NCBI GenBank assembly: GCA_027728065.1
Contig: JAQBVO010000007.1
Coordinates: 1-64,000 of the forward strand
Source of the DNA: Actinomycetota bacterium
GTDB taxonomy: Bacteria; Actinomycetota; Actinomycetes; Nanopelagicales; Nanopelagicaceae
DNA: 64,000 bases
Direction: 5' to 3'
Numbering within the stretch: the stretch's first letter is position 1; each line of letters starts with the position of its first letter. A program made the translations under genes and the position numbers. Below are positions 7,313 through 16,849 of this stretch, piece by piece. The notes under the pieces are model-generated. The model did not search any database. It saw nothing but the letters and a program-made list of their open reading frames with translations, and had not been told where the DNA came from.

Positions 7313-9268
7313 ATGGGCGTAGTCGTGGCAATTGATGGCCCAAGTGGCGCTGGTAAATCAAGTACATCAAAGGCAATTGCACTTCGAGCTGGGTGGAATT
7401 ATTTAGATACCGGCGCACTTTATCGCGCCATAACATGGATCTCCCTTGAATATAGATGTAAAAGTGTGCACGATATTCTGGCAGCAATGAAAATTCATCC
7501 ATTGCGATTTGTATCTAATCCTGCCAATCCACAAGTATTTGCAGGAGATATAGAGATATCGCAGGCAATTCGAGGAGTTTCAGTAACAGAAAATGTAAGT
7601 CGAATTAGTGCAATGCCGCAGATACGTCAAGAGCTTCTCAAACTGCAACATCAGATTATTGATGAAGCCTCCAGAGGTATCGTGGTCGAGGGTCGAGATA
7701 TTGCAACGGTTGTCGCTCCACAGGCCGCTTTAAAGATTTTTTTAACGGCAGATTTAGATGCACGAGCACATCGTCGAGAGGGCGAGACATCAGATAAAAA
7801 TGTCGATGTACGTGCATCATTGGATTCCCGCGACGTTACTGACTCTTCACGTGCGCTCTCACCACTTTTAATAGCACGTGATGCTGTAGTGATTGATTCA
7901 ACATTATTGGATCTAGATGAAACGATCGACCGTATTTGGGAGTTACTTCGCGAACGCTCGCTATTAGGGCTTCCTATCGTGGCGATTTTGGGCCGTCCAA
8001 ATGTCGGAAAATCAACGTTAATTAACCGTTTTATCGGCCGACGCGAAGCTATCGTCGAAGATACGCCAGGTGTCACACGTGATCGCGTTCAATACGAGTG
8101 CCACTGGGGTGGACGTAGATTTATCGTAATGGATACTGGTGGTTGGGAGGCAAAGCCCGATGGAATTTCAATACAGGTCAGTGCCGGTGCAGAGATTGCA
8201 ATGCAAGAAGCAGATGTTCTAGCTTTTGTAGTTGATGCACAAGTTGGTGCACTTGATGAAGATCAGACTCTGGTGGCGCGCTTGCGTAAGTCCACTAAGC
8301 CATTGATCCTTATTGCAAACAAGGTAGATGGCGAACGCGAAGAGTTGGATGCGCATGTTCTATGGTCTCTGGGTCTAGGAGAGCCCTATTTTGTCTCTGC
8401 TCTACATGGTCGAGGTAGTGGAGATTTACTCGATCGCATCATTTCTTCGCTACCAGAAGTTGGACAGGCTGGGCCCAATGATGGCTATCGCAAAGTCGCT
8501 CTTATCGGGCGACCTAACGTCGGTAAGTCATCACTTCTTAACGCCCTCGCTGGTGAAAACCGTTCAATCGTTGATGAGGTTGCCGGAACCACGCGCGATC
8601 CGGTCGATGAGTTAATTGATTTCGGAGGGTCGACCTGGAGATTTATCGACACTGCAGGTTTGAAGAAACGTGCTAATCAATCATCGGGTACTGATTACTA
8701 CGCATCACTGCGCACACAGAGTGCTATCGAGCGCTGTGAAGTTTGTGTTGTTATTCTGGATTCATCCCAACCAATTACCGAACAGGATCTGCGAGTTATT
8801 ACTATGGCAGAAGAGGCCGGTAAGGCGATGGTGATCGTTATGAATAAATGGGATTTAGTAGATCAGGATCGGCGCACGCAGCTAGATCGTGAGATAGAAC
8901 GAGATTTAGATCAGGTTCAGTGGGCTCAACGTGTAAATCTTGCAGCAAAGACTGGATGGCATAGAGATCGATTGGCTCCAGCCATTCGTACCGCCTTAGA
9001 ATCGTGGGAGAGACGTGTACCAACTGCCAAACTCAACTCCTTCTTAGGCGCTCTCATCGGTGCGACCCCACCACCTGTGCGGGGCGGCAAACAGCCCAAG
9101 ATCTACTACGCCACACAGGTCGCTATCGCACCGCCTAAATTTGTACTCTTTTCTAGTGGCTGGATTGAGGCCTCCTATCGCCGCTTCATCGAGCGTCGTC
9201 TTCGGGAAGAGTTTGGTTTTCCTGGAACCCCAGTTCAGGTAGCCATCCGAGTCAAGGAGGGTAATTAA
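7313..9268 (+). CDS. cmk-der: Fused cytidylate kinase - GTPase Der
   Basis: One 651-aa reading frame joins two proteins. Residues 1 to ~217 are (d)CMP kinase, with the P-loop GPSGAGKS at 9-16, [10 protein letters not shown] at 31-40 and [11 protein letters not shown] at 124-134. Residues ~220-651 are Der/EngA, the double-GTPase ribosome-assembly factor: first G domain GRPNVGKST at 227-235, second near 398-407, and a C-terminal KH-like domain. The two are joined by a short linker (about [10 protein letters not shown], 212-221). Separate adjacent genes are usual; the fusion is known from some actinobacteria such as bifidobacteria. No internal stop or clear internal ribosome site was seen. pgsA starts 1 base after the stop. 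Confidence 0.93.
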   Translation: MGVVVAIDGPSGAGKSSTSKAIALRAGWNYLDTGALYRAITWISLEYRCKSVHDILAAMKIHPLRFVSNPANPQVFAGDIEISQAIRGVSVTENVSRISAMPQIRQELLKLQHQIIDEASRGIVVEGRDIATVVAPQAALKIFLTADLDARAHRREGETSDKNVDVRASLDSRDVTDSSRALSPLLIARDAVVIDSTLLDLDETIDRIWELLRERSLLGLPIVAILGRPNVGKSTLINRFIGRREAIVEDTPGVTRDRVQYECHWGGRRFIVMDTGGWEAKPDGISIQVSAGAEIAMQEADVLAFVVDAQVGALDEDQTLVARLRKSTKPLILIANKVDGEREELDAHVLWSLGLGEPYFVSALHGRGSGDLLDRIISSLPEVGQAGPNDGYRKVALIGRPNVGKSSLLNALAGENRSIVDEVAGTTRDPVDELIDFGGSTWRFIDTAGLKKRANQSSGTDYYASLRTQSAIERCEVCVVILDSSQPITEQDLRVITMAEEAGKAMVIVMNKWDLVDQDRRTQLDREIERDLDQVQWAQRVNLAAKTGWHRDRLAPAIRTALESWERRVPTAKLNSFLGALIGATPPPVRGGKQPKIYYATQVAIAPPKFVLFSSGWIEASYRRFIERRLREEFGFPGTPVQVAIRVKEGN

Positions 9269-9269
9269 G

Positions 9270-9842
9270 ATGAATAGATCACTCATCTCTCTACCCAATG
9301 GATTAACTTTTCTACGTTTTCTCGGAATTCCTCTATTTATCTACCTGACCTTAGTGCTCCAAGCCGATGGTTGGGCGATAACCGTTCTTGCAATTGGTGG
9401 CGCGACGGATTACTTCGATGGAAAACTTGCTCGCGCATGGGGACAGGAGTCTCGCTTCGGTGAGATTGCAGATCCAGCTATCGACCGTCTATATATCCTG
9501 GCTATCTTAATTGTATTTGCAGTGCGCGAGATTACTCCGCTCTGGTTAATCGCAGTTCTCATCGCTAGAGATCTCATCTTAGGAACCCTTACTCTGATTA
9601 TGAAACGAAGGAATCTAGGGCTATTGCACGTTAGCTTTTTAGGTAAGGCAGCTACCTTCAATCTCATGTATGCATTTCCATTCCTTCTTCTGGCACATAT
9701 GGATAATGCCCTTGGCTCACTGGCCTTTGTACTGGGATGGAGTTTTGCAATATGGGGCGTTGCCCTCTACATTTCTACAGGTATTAGTTACTCTCGCAGA
9801 GCGATTTTGAGGATAAGAGGCGGACATGTCAGTAACACCTGA
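9270..9842 (+). CDS. pgsA: CDP-alcohol phosphatidyltransferase family protein (PgsA-like)
   Basis: Integral membrane enzyme of phospholipid synthesis that joins a CDP-diacylglycerol to an alcohol, most likely glycerol-3-phosphate. The family signature D-G-x2-A-R-x8-G-x3-D-x3-D is complete in DGKLARAWGQESRFGEIADP followed by AID (about residues 50-72). About five to six hydrophobic segments follow. 190 aa. A strong AAGGAGG Shine-Dalgarno (9254-9260) precedes the ATG. The 3' end overlaps gcvH by 17 bases. The exact alcohol substrate cannot be read from sequence; a phosphatidylinositol-phosphate synthase is the main alternative. Confidence 0.82.
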   Translation: MNRSLISLPNGLTFLRFLGIPLFIYLTLVLQADGWAITVLAIGGATDYFDGKLARAWGQESRFGEIADPAIDRLYILAILIVFAVREITPLWLIAVLIARDLILGTLTLIMKRRNLGLLHVSFLGKAATFNLMYAFPFLLLAHMDNALGSLAFVLGWSFAIWGVALYISTGISYSRRAILRIRGGHVSNT

Positions 9843-10200
9843 ACATTTGCACTACACCAAAGAACATGAATGGGTATCGGCAGATGGCGATATCTATACA
9901 ATGGGCATTACCGACTACGCACAGGCTGCCCTTGGTGACATCGTTTATGTGCAGTTGCCAAAAATTGGTGAAAGCGTCAATGCCGGAAGTACATGTGGCG
10001 AAGTGGAGTCGACAAAATCAGTCTCGGAGCTATTTTCACCTGTTACTGGTGTTGTGACATCTATCAATGAGGCCCTGGCTAATAATCCCGAGTTGATTAA
10101 CTCTGATCCCTATAGCACCGGCTGGTTGATCACTATTAAAGTAGCCGCTTCGCCAAAGGATCTTTTAACCAGCCTGCAATATCAAGAGTTTACCGCTTGA
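9826..10200 (+). CDS. gcvH: Glycine cleavage system H protein
   Basis: Lipoyl carrier of the glycine cleavage complex that shuttles the aminomethyl group between the P, T and L proteins. 124 aa with the lipoyl-lysine motif GEVESTKSVSE; the modified lysine is K64. The N-terminal HYTKEHEWV is typical. It starts inside the 3' end of pgsA. gcvP lies 2.4 kb downstream on the same strand; gcvT is not in this window. Confidence 0.96.
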   Translation: MSVTPEHLHYTKEHEWVSADGDIYTMGITDYAQAALGDIVYVQLPKIGESVNAGSTCGEVESTKSVSELFSPVTGVVTSINEALANNPELINSDPYSTGWLITIKVAASPKDLLTSLQYQEFTA

Positions 10201-10256
10201 CCGCAGGACCTTTCTCCCTTTAATCTCAGCCTAAGGATGAGAGTTGGGGGGTTGGC

Positions 10257-10724
10257 ATGGATCCTTCCTCCAACGAACCTACCGGCGCTCTACATCTTTC
10301 ATCTCGCAATCTAGCTAACTCTTCCGCATCCCCTCTCGGTGATTACCTAGCCTCATTGCCAGAGAGTGATCGTTTAGTAATAGAGCAGGTTGAATCTTCG
10401 GGCGGTGAAAAAGCGATGATTCTTATCAATCGGGGAGAGGGCAAAGGTTCACGATTTCTTGTTGAGAATCAAGGGGTGACCATCGGTCGCTCTACATCTA
10501 GTTCGGTATTCCTCGATGATGTAACTGTCTCTAGAGCCCATGCAGTCGTTGAAAAGAGAGGATCAGGTTTTTTTTTGCGTGATTGTGGATCCCTCAATGG
10601 TACATATCTCAATGATGAGTTAGTTACTAGCGCCCAACTCAAATCTGGTGATCAGATTCAGATTGGAAAGTTTCATCTTATTTTTGTGTGTGGCATAAAG
10701 GTTAATAAGAGCAATAGACTATAG
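10257..10724 (+). CDS. garA: FHA-domain protein, GarA/OdhI-like
   Basis: Homologue of GarA/OdhI, the FHA protein that in mycobacteria and corynebacteria inhibits 2-oxoglutarate dehydrogenase depending on phosphorylation. The FHA domain (about 55-145) has GR at 77-78, SRAH at 92-95 and the SLNGTYLN block at 112-119, plus a GDQIQIGKFHLIF tail matching GarA. Genomic order (gcvH-garA-ftsR-nuclease-merR-gcvP) supports orthology. Odd: the N-terminal Glu-Thr-Thr-Ser phosphorylation motif of GarA/OdhI is not present; the 40-residue N-terminus has only one Thr (T9). A G-rich stretch stands in for a ribosome site. 155 aa. Confidence 0.85.
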   Translation: MDPSSNEPTGALHLSSRNLANSSASPLGDYLASLPESDRLVIEQVESSGGEKAMILINRGEGKGSRFLVENQGVTIGRSTSSSVFLDDVTVSRAHAVVEKRGSGFFLRDCGSLNGTYLNDELVTSAQLKSGDQIQIGKFHLIFVCGIKVNKSNRL

Positions 10725-10747
10725 ATATCAAGGACAGGGGAAATTTA

Positions 10748-11467
10748 ATGGCAGTTCCAGCTCGTGCCTACTTAAGTATCGGTGAGGTGCTCAACCGTCT
10801 GCGTGGTGATTTCGCAGATATCACTATCTCAAAGATTCGATTCTTAGAGTCTGAAGGATTGATTGAACCTGCGAGAACGCCATCGGGCTATCGCAAATTT
10901 ACAAGTGCAGATCTAGAACGGTTGCGCTATGTACTTTTAGCACAACGTGATCAGTACCTGCCGTTGAAGGTTATAAAAGACAATCTCGATGCAATGGATA
11001 GGGGATTAGAACCTGCCGTTATCGGTGGGGTTGCCCATCCACCTCTTGCATTGGTAACGGTCGATGGCACAATGGCAGCTACTGCTTTTGGTGAGAGTAG
11101 CGAAATGCGTCTATCTCGCGAAGAGCTTTTGAAAAACTCTCAGATGAGTGATGATCAATTAGTTGAGATTGAGAGCTACGGTCTTATCGCCCCACGTGGA
11201 CGGCATTACGATGGTGATGCTCTGGTAATTGCTAAAGCAGTGACTGAGATGGCTAGTTTTGGAATTCAATCGCGCCATCTTCGTTCATTTAAATCAGCTG
11301 CCGATCGTGAGATTGGTTTGATCGAGCAGGTGATAACTCCGCTGACTCGTCAAAAATCATCTGAGTCCAAAGCCCGCGCCCAAGAGGTTCAAAAAGAGAT
11401 TGCATCACTCTCAATCCGTCTGCATGCCGCCCTTGTTCGTGGCGGACTCCACCGCCTTCGCTCGTAA
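10748..11467 (+). CDS. ftsR: MerR-family regulator, FtsR-like
   Basis: DNA-binding regulator related to FtsR (Rv1828/cg1631 type), which in corynebacteria activates ftsZ. The N-terminal MerR winged-helix domain (about 8-75: YLSIGEVLNRLRGDFADITI, then IRFLESEGLIEPARTPSGYR) is followed by a helical C-terminal part. 239 aa. The ATG is preceded by AGGGGAAA. Upstream TAGACT/ATAGAT strings near 10715-10727 are possible -10 elements. The bifunctional-nuclease gene begins 3 bases after the stop. Regulation of ftsZ here is inferred from orthology. Confidence 0.87.
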   Translation: MAVPARAYLSIGEVLNRLRGDFADITISKIRFLESEGLIEPARTPSGYRKFTSADLERLRYVLLAQRDQYLPLKVIKDNLDAMDRGLEPAVIGGVAHPPLALVTVDGTMAATAFGESSEMRLSREELLKNSQMSDDQLVEIESYGLIAPRGRHYDGDALVIAKAVTEMASFGIQSRHLRSFKSAADREIGLIEQVITPLTRQKSSESKARAQEVQKEIASLSIRLHAALVRGGLHRLRS

Positions 11468-11470
11468 CCA

Positions 11471-11959
11471 ATGTTTATCGGTATGGAGGTTGTCGGCGTC
11501 CGAGTTGAGATGCCATCTAATCAACCCATTGTTCTGCTCAAGGAGATTGATGGAAATAGATTTTTGCCGATCTGGGTAGGTGCAAGTGAGGCCAGTGCCA
11601 TCGCCTTTGCCCAGCAAGGTGTGCAGCCGCCGCGACCATTAACCCATGATTTGATGGGCGAGATCGTCCATGCGCTCAATGCCACGGTAAGCGCCGTGCA
11701 TCTGACAGAGATTAAGGATGGGGTTTTTTACGCCGATCTCATTCTGGCTCACTCTTCAGCCGCTGAGACCACAATCTCTGCTCGACCATCCGATGCGATA
11801 GCCCTGGCCCTTCGTAGCAATAGCGCCATTTTAGCCAGCGCCGAACTCTTGGAGGAGGCTGGAATTGAGATACCAGTTGAGGCGGCCGGTGAGAACCAAG
11901 AGGTTGAACGCTTTAGGCAGTTCTTAGAGGAGATTAAGCCAGAGGATTTCGCCGGATAG
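11471..11959 (+). CDS. Bifunctional nuclease (BFN/DUF151) family protein
   Basis: A 162-aa protein of the DUF151 family. The N-terminal half (MFIGMEVVGVRVEMPSNQPI, then VLLKEIDGNRFLPIWVGASE) and the SARPSDAIALALRSNSAI block (about 103-121) are family hallmarks. A acidic tail contains NQEVERFRQFLEEIKPEDF. Plant members have DNase/RNase activity, but the bacterial role is unsettled. The gene sits 3 bases after ftsR in the conserved garA-ftsR-DUF151-merR cluster, so co-expression is likely. Confidence 0.88.
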   Translation: MFIGMEVVGVRVEMPSNQPIVLLKEIDGNRFLPIWVGASEASAIAFAQQGVQPPRPLTHDLMGEIVHALNATVSAVHLTEIKDGVFYADLILAHSSAAETTISARPSDAIALALRSNSAILASAELLEEAGIEIPVEAAGENQEVERFRQFLEEIKPEDFAG

Positions 11960-12006
11960 GCCGCTAAACTCTCAATCTCAAGTAGAGGTTTGGGCCGTGT
12001 CGGTCA

Positions 12007-12035
12007 TTGAAAGAGCGGGCTATCTGCCTTAGATT
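12007..12035 (+). promoter_or_regulatory. Candidate promoter for the second MerR gene
   Basis: -35 TTGAAA (12007-12012), 17-base spacer, -10 TAGATT (12030-12035). Predicted initiation is near 12042, a few bases before the TTG at 12045 and 27 bases before an in-frame GTG at 12069. Confidence 0.45.
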
Positions 12036-12044
12036 TACCGACAG

Positions 12045-12569
12045 TTGCCTGAAAGAATCGAGCATCCAGTGGACTCCAAGGATTTAGAGATCGGCTATCG
12101 CGGGGCAACCGCCTGCTCTGCCGCTGGAATCACATATCGCCAGTTAGATTACTGGGCGCGAACATCTCTGGTTGAGCCCAGTATTCGAAGCGCTAGTGGC
12201 TCGGGAACACAGCGTCTCTATGGCTTTGGAGATATCCTCGTTTTAAAGATAGTCAAGCGGCTCTTAGATGCTGGAGTCTCTTTGCAAAATATCCGTACCG
12301 CCGTTGATCATCTGCACGCTCGGGGAGTCGATGAGTTAGAGCGTATTACCTTAATGAGTGATGGTGCCTCAATCTATGAGTGCACAAACTCCGATGAGAT
12401 TATCGATTTACTTGCTGGCGGTCAGGGAGTCTTTGGAATCGCCGTTGGAAAGGTCTGGCACGAGGTCGAAGGCTCGCTACTGCATTTGGCCGGTGAGATT
12501 AATGGGCAGGTTGTGAGTGGGCAAGATAACGATGAGCTAGCCCTTCGCCGAAAGAGCAAAGGCGCGTAA
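12045..12569 (+). CDS. MerR-family transcriptional regulator (Rv1830-like)
   Basis: Second MerR regulator of the gcv/gar cluster. The winged-helix domain (about 22-95) reads AGITYRQLDYWARTSLVEPS ... QRLYGFGDILVLKIVKRLLDAGVSLQNIR; the Tyr/Leu-Asp-Tyr-Trp-Ala-Arg block is typical of the Rv1830 group. 174 aa from the TTG at 12045; an in-frame GTG at 12069 (residue 9) is an alternative start. The extent of the N-terminus is therefore uncertain. It lies 19 bases before gcvP, and a role in glycine cleavage or growth control is possible but not shown. Confidence 0.85.
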   Translation: MPERIEHPVDSKDLEIGYRGATACSAAGITYRQLDYWARTSLVEPSIRSASGSGTQRLYGFGDILVLKIVKRLLDAGVSLQNIRTAVDHLHARGVDELERITLMSDGASIYECTNSDEIIDLLAGGQGVFGIAVGKVWHEVEGSLLHLAGEINGQVVSGQDNDELALRRKSKGA

Positions 12570-12576
12570 ACGCCTC

Positions 12577-12582
12577 TACTCT
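12577..12582 (+). promoter_or_regulatory. Leaderless -10 element for gcvP
   Basis: TACTCT, then 6 bases (TGAACC), then the gcvP ATG at 12589. No Shine-Dalgarno is visible and no glycine riboswitch fits in the 19-base gap. Confidence 0.5.
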
Positions 12583-12588
12583 TGAACC

Positions 12589-15450
12589 ATGATTGAATAC
12601 GATGCTTTTTCACGCCGACATATAGGACCCTCCGAAGATCAAGTTCAAACGATGCTCATGGAGCTGGGTTATGAGAGCATGGCCGATTTCATCGCCGATG
12701 TCGTACCTTCAAATATTGCAATGGCGAGCAGGTTAGATGAGCATCTACCCCCACCTCTAAATGAGGTCGAGACGATTGCGGCGTTGCGTGCATTGGCGCA
12801 GAAAAATCTGGTTTTTCGCTCCTTGATAGGGAGCGGCTATTACGGCACTATCACTCCGCCAGTTGTTGTGCGAAATGTTTTGGAGAATCCAGCGTGGTAC
12901 ACGGCATACACCCCATATCAACCCGAGATATCACAGGGCAGACTTGAAGCACTCTTTGCATTTCAAACAACGATCTCTGATCTCACAGCTCTAGCGATTG
13001 CAAATGCCTCGATGTTAGATGAGGCAACGGCCGCTGCAGAGGCGATGACTCTTGCCCGTCGTGTATATAAAGGCGCAGAAGATGCAGTATTTCTTATCGA
13101 TAGTAATTGTCACCCACAGACCATCGCCGTTGTAGAGACGCGGGCAAAGCCTCAAGGCATTAATGTGATGGTCGTTGATCTTTCGACTCTCCCAGATATG
13201 AGCAATATTTTTGGAGCTCTCGTTCAATACCCTGATACCTATGGGGCTATTCGTGATTACTCTTTACTTGCCAACTGGGCCCACGAAAAAGGCGCACTCT
13301 TAATCGCAGCCACTGATCTATTGGCACTGACTCTACTCAAACCCCCGGGGGAGTGGGGCTGCGATATTGCAGTTGGTTCGGCCCAACGCTTTGGTGTTCC
13401 GATGGGCTTTGGTGGTCCTCATCCTGGCTTCATCGCTGTGCGCGAAGGTCTTGAGCGATCACTACCTGGACGTTTAATTGGACAGAGCCTAGATGCTCAC
13501 GGCAATCCAGCTTTTCGTTTAGCGCTTCAAACTCGCGAACAACATATCCGTCGTGATAAGGCTACGAGCAATATCTGTACTGCCCAGGTTTTACTGGCCG
13601 TAATGAGCGCCTTTTATGCGATGTGGCATGGTCCTAACGGTTTGAAGATAATCGCTACACGGATAAATAGCCAAGCTGCAGAGTTAGCTGCATCGATTAA
13701 CGCATCTGGCCACCGCGTACTTCACGAGAATTTCTTTGATACGTTGTTGATAGAGGTTAAAGATGCTTCCACCATCCATGCCGCTGCTGTTGCTAAAAAG
13801 ATAAATTTACGCATCGTTGATGCTTGGCATGTAGGGCTATCTTTGGATGAGGCTACGGATGCACAGTTAGTCCAAGAGTTAAAGGAGATCTTTGGTAGTG
13901 GGGTAGCGGGGGCTACAAAGAAATCTATCCCATCAAGTTTTGAACGAACATCAACATATTTAAGCCATCCAATATTTAATACGCATAGGTCAGAGACTTC
14001 GATGCTGCGCTATTTACGCATGTTATCTGATCGAGACTTAGCGCTGGATCGAACAATGATTCCACTTGGTTCATGCACCATGAAATTAAATGCAACCACA
14101 GAGATGGAGGCAGTCACTTGGCCAGAGTTCTCCTCTTTGCATCCATTTGCACCTCTTAATCAAAGTATTGGTTTACGGCAATTAATCTCCGAGCTCTCTG
14201 ATTGGTTAATCTCTATAACCGGTTATGATGCAGTATCGCTACAGCCAAATGCCGGTAGTCAGGGTGAGTTTGCCGGTTTACTTGCCATCCGTAACTATCA
14301 CGACTCACGGGGCGATAATGCACGCACAATCTGCCTGATTCCATCGAGTGCACATGGTACTAACGCCGCATCTGCGGTAATGGCCGGTATGAGGGTTGTA
14401 GTCGTTGACTGTGATCCCGATGGAAACGTCAGTATCGATGATCTGCGTGAAAAGATTTCCGAGCATGCATCCCTTCTTGCTGCGATCATGGTGACATATC
14501 CATCTACTCATGGTGTATTTGAATCTGCGATAACCGATATCTGCCAGATGGTCCATGAGGCCGGCGGTCAGGTCTATGTCGATGGTGCAAATCTGAATGC
14601 ATTAGTTGGTCTATCCCAACCGGGAAAATTCGGCGCCGATGTTTCACATCTAAATCTGCATAAGACTTTTTGTATTCCGCATGGTGGTGGGGGACCAGGG
14701 GTAGGGCCAGTTATCGCGCGCGCACACTTAGCGCCATTTCTGCCTAACCATCCACTCGATACCTTGGCAGGTCCCAGCACAGGTCCTGGTCCGATTAGCG
14801 GTGCACCCTATGGTTCGGCCTCTATTTTGCCGATCTCTTGGGCATATATCCGCATGATGGGTGGAGCGGGATTGACTCTTGCTACATCGATTGCAATCCT
14901 CTCGGCCAACTACATGGCAAGTAAATTAAATCCATACTTTCCCGTTCTCTATACAGGGGAGGCCGGACGAGTAGCCCATGAGTGTATTCTCGATATTCGC
15001 GAAATCACTAAGATCAGTGGCGTAGGTGTCGATGACATCGCCAAACGGTTAATGGATTATGGTTTTCACGCACCCACGATGAGCTTTCCCGTAGTTGGTA
15101 CTTTGATGATTGAGCCAACAGAGAGTGAAGATATCGCTGAGATCGATAGATTTATTGCTGCAATGATCGCTATCCATGGTGAGATTACCGAGATAATCGA
15201 TGGAAAAATCGCGCTAGAGGATTCGGCGCTACGCCATGCACCACACACGATAGAGGCTCTTACAGGTACTACCTGGGAGCGGGCATATCCTCGTGAAAGC
15301 GGTGCACTTGCCCATCATCGAAGAGGTCTTCGCAAAGGTGAGATTATCGGAATGCCTGGAAAGTACTGGCCGACGGTCGGACGTATCGATGGAGCGCACG
15401 GGGATAGGAATCTGATCTGCTCCTGTTCGCCGATCTCTGAGTTCGCCTAA
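12589..15450 (+). CDS. gcvP: Glycine dehydrogenase (decarboxylating), P protein
   Basis: PLP enzyme of the glycine cleavage system that decarboxylates glycine and loads the aminomethyl group onto GcvH. At 953 aa it is the single-chain form (E. coli ~957), with two related halves. The PLP lysine is K692 in [18 protein letters not shown]. The N-terminus [19 protein letters not shown] and the second-half landmark [20 protein letters not shown] are canonical. It ends 25 bases before the convergent lnt stop with no obvious hairpin between. Confidence 0.97.
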   Translation: MIEYDAFSRRHIGPSEDQVQTMLMELGYESMADFIADVVPSNIAMASRLDEHLPPPLNEVETIAALRALAQKNLVFRSLIGSGYYGTITPPVVVRNVLENPAWYTAYTPYQPEISQGRLEALFAFQTTISDLTALAIANASMLDEATAAAEAMTLARRVYKGAEDAVFLIDSNCHPQTIAVVETRAKPQGINVMVVDLSTLPDMSNIFGALVQYPDTYGAIRDYSLLANWAHEKGALLIAATDLLALTLLKPPGEWGCDIAVGSAQRFGVPMGFGGPHPGFIAVREGLERSLPGRLIGQSLDAHGNPAFRLALQTREQHIRRDKATSNICTAQVLLAVMSAFYAMWHGPNGLKIIATRINSQAAELAASINASGHRVLHENFFDTLLIEVKDASTIHAAAVAKKINLRIVDAWHVGLSLDEATDAQLVQELKEIFGSGVAGATKKSIPSSFERTSTYLSHPIFNTHRSETSMLRYLRMLSDRDLALDRTMIPLGSCTMKLNATTEMEAVTWPEFSSLHPFAPLNQSIGLRQLISELSDWLISITGYDAVSLQPNAGSQGEFAGLLAIRNYHDSRGDNARTICLIPSSAHGTNAASAVMAGMRVVVVDCDPDGNVSIDDLREKISEHASLLAAIMVTYPSTHGVFESAITDICQMVHEAGGQVYVDGANLNALVGLSQPGKFGADVSHLNLHKTFCIPHGGGGPGVGPVIARAHLAPFLPNHPLDTLAGPSTGPGPISGAPYGSASILPISWAYIRMMGGAGLTLATSIAILSANYMASKLNPYFPVLYTGEAGRVAHECILDIREITKISGVGVDDIAKRLMDYGFHAPTMSFPVVGTLMIEPTESEDIAEIDRFIAAMIAIHGEITEIIDGKIALEDSALRHAPHTIEALTGTTWERAYPRESGALAHHRRGLRKGEIIGMPGKYWPTVGRIDGAHGDRNLICSCSPISEFA

Positions 15451-15475
15451 CTTTACATAATATAACTTATCGGCG

Positions 15476-16849
15476 TTATCTATAGAGCCGCTTGCGCCGG
15501 GCGCCTAGAGCGATAAGCCATATAAATGCCCCCACTAGAGCCCAGTTACCTGCTCTATCCCTGGGTGTCTGTCCCTCTAGTAATTCGCTTTGCGCATAGA
15601 AATGGGCCGGCCTATGAATAGGCATCTGATGAATGATCTCTCCCTTGTAATCAATCTGGGCTGAAATTCCCGTAGTTGAAACTGAGAGTGCATTTCTTCC
15701 ATGTTCAATAGCTCGTATACGAGAAATCCCTAACTGTTGAGCGCTTTCTGCCGATCTACCAAATGTCGCGCTATTTGTCTGTATAACAAAGAGATTCGAT
15801 CCCGCAGCGGCCCTATCCAAAATGGCATCATCGACGAGTTCAAAACATATGATTGGTGCAACTTTACCTGAGGCGAAAGAGAAAAACTTCGACGAGGTAC
15901 CAGGGGTAATATCGGTAACAATATCACTTAACGGTGAGATTCTGCGAGCTAGGGTTCGTAAAGGTATGTATTCGCCAAATGGCGTCAGATGTTGCTTTAC
16001 ATAAATCTCTGGCTCTTTTTTGCTCCAAAGAATCGAAACGTTCTGTAACAAACCTTGACTTCGAATAACTGCACCGATAATCAACGGTTGGGCAAATGTA
16101 TTTAGAGATTTTTCGACATCTTTATTTCTAAAGGGATCGACATCTGCTGAATTTTCTGGCCAGAGAATAAAGTCGACATTGTTGTCCTTTTCCAGCGCTT
16201 TTTTACTTTCTGTTACATGTTTTTTAAATACTTCTTTTGCATTAGAATTAAAATCTAAACCCAACTTTGGTACATCACCTTGAACCATAAGAACACGTAC
16301 GCTACCTACGCTTTGGAGATTCACAGGTATAAGTAGGAGAAGAACTGGCAAAAGCGGCAAAATATAAAGCTTGCGGGCATATAAAGAGAAAAGAACCAGA
16401 GAGATCGAGAGTGTAAATCCACTCAAAGCCGCCGCTCCCCCAATGGCTGCAATCTGGCGATAGGGTGCATCGGCCGCTGAGTATGCAATACGTAGCCAAC
16501 CAAAACCGCCAAAGGGAAAGATGGTTCGAATCTGCTCCATACCGAGAAAAATCAATGGATACCAAGCGATAGAGCTTTGTTTAACTAAACCTAAAGGAAT
16601 ATATAGAATTGCCTGGAGTAGAACAAGAATCAGCCACGGGGCCGCACCTACGAAGGTACTCGTCCAGTGCAAAGCGATCGCATTAAAAACAGCCCCAAAG
16701 ATAAATGAGTTTAAATATGGGCGGTTGGACTGTGAGATGCTGTACATATGGAGTGCGATACCCATCGGGGCTAACCACCAGAGCGCAAAGGGTGCAAAGG
16801 CTCCACTTAACAAAACTCCAGCTATTATGGCGGTAGCGATGTTTACCAT
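15476..16849 (-). CDS. lnt: Apolipoprotein N-acyltransferase
   Basis: Membrane enzyme that adds the third acyl chain to lipoproteins. The N-terminal ~180 residues form six or so hydrophobic segments and the C-terminal part is a nitrilase fold. The catalytic triad is visible at E232 (LWPENSA), K285 (VKQHLTPFGEY) and C335 (PIICFEL). 457 aa, slightly shorter than E. coli Lnt. The start overlaps the upstream exonuclease gene by 7 bases, placing it last in the lipid-kinase/helY/exonuclease run. Confidence 0.92.
   Translation of the reverse strand: MVNIATAIIAGVLLSGAFAPFALWWLAPMGIALHMYSISQSNRPYLNSFIFGAVFNAIALHWTSTFVGAAPWLILVLLQAILYIPLGLVKQSSIAWYPLIFLGMEQIRTIFPFGGFGWLRIAYSAADAPYRQIAAIGGAAALSGFTLSISLVLFSLYARKLYILPLLPVLLLLIPVNLQSVGSVRVLMVQGDVPKLGLDFNSNAKEVFKKHVTESKKALEKDNNVDFILWPENSADVDPFRNKDVEKSLNTFAQPLIIGAVIRSQGLLQNVSILWSKKEPEIYVKQHLTPFGEYIPLRTLARRISPLSDIVTDITPGTSSKFFSFASGKVAPIICFELVDDAILDRAAAGSNLFVIQTNSATFGRSAESAQQLGISRIRAIEHGRNALSVSTTGISAQIDYKGEIIHQMPIHRPAHFYAQSELLEGQTPRDRAGNWALVGAFIWLIALGARRKRLYR

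Noticed and set aside
12570-12588. Glycine riboswitch upstream of gcvP
   Set aside because: Only 19 bases separate merR and gcvP, and a leaderless -10 element fills them; no aptamer sequence is present.
15451-15475. Terminator between convergent gcvP and lnt
   Set aside because: The 25-base gap is AT-rich but has no stem of useful length.
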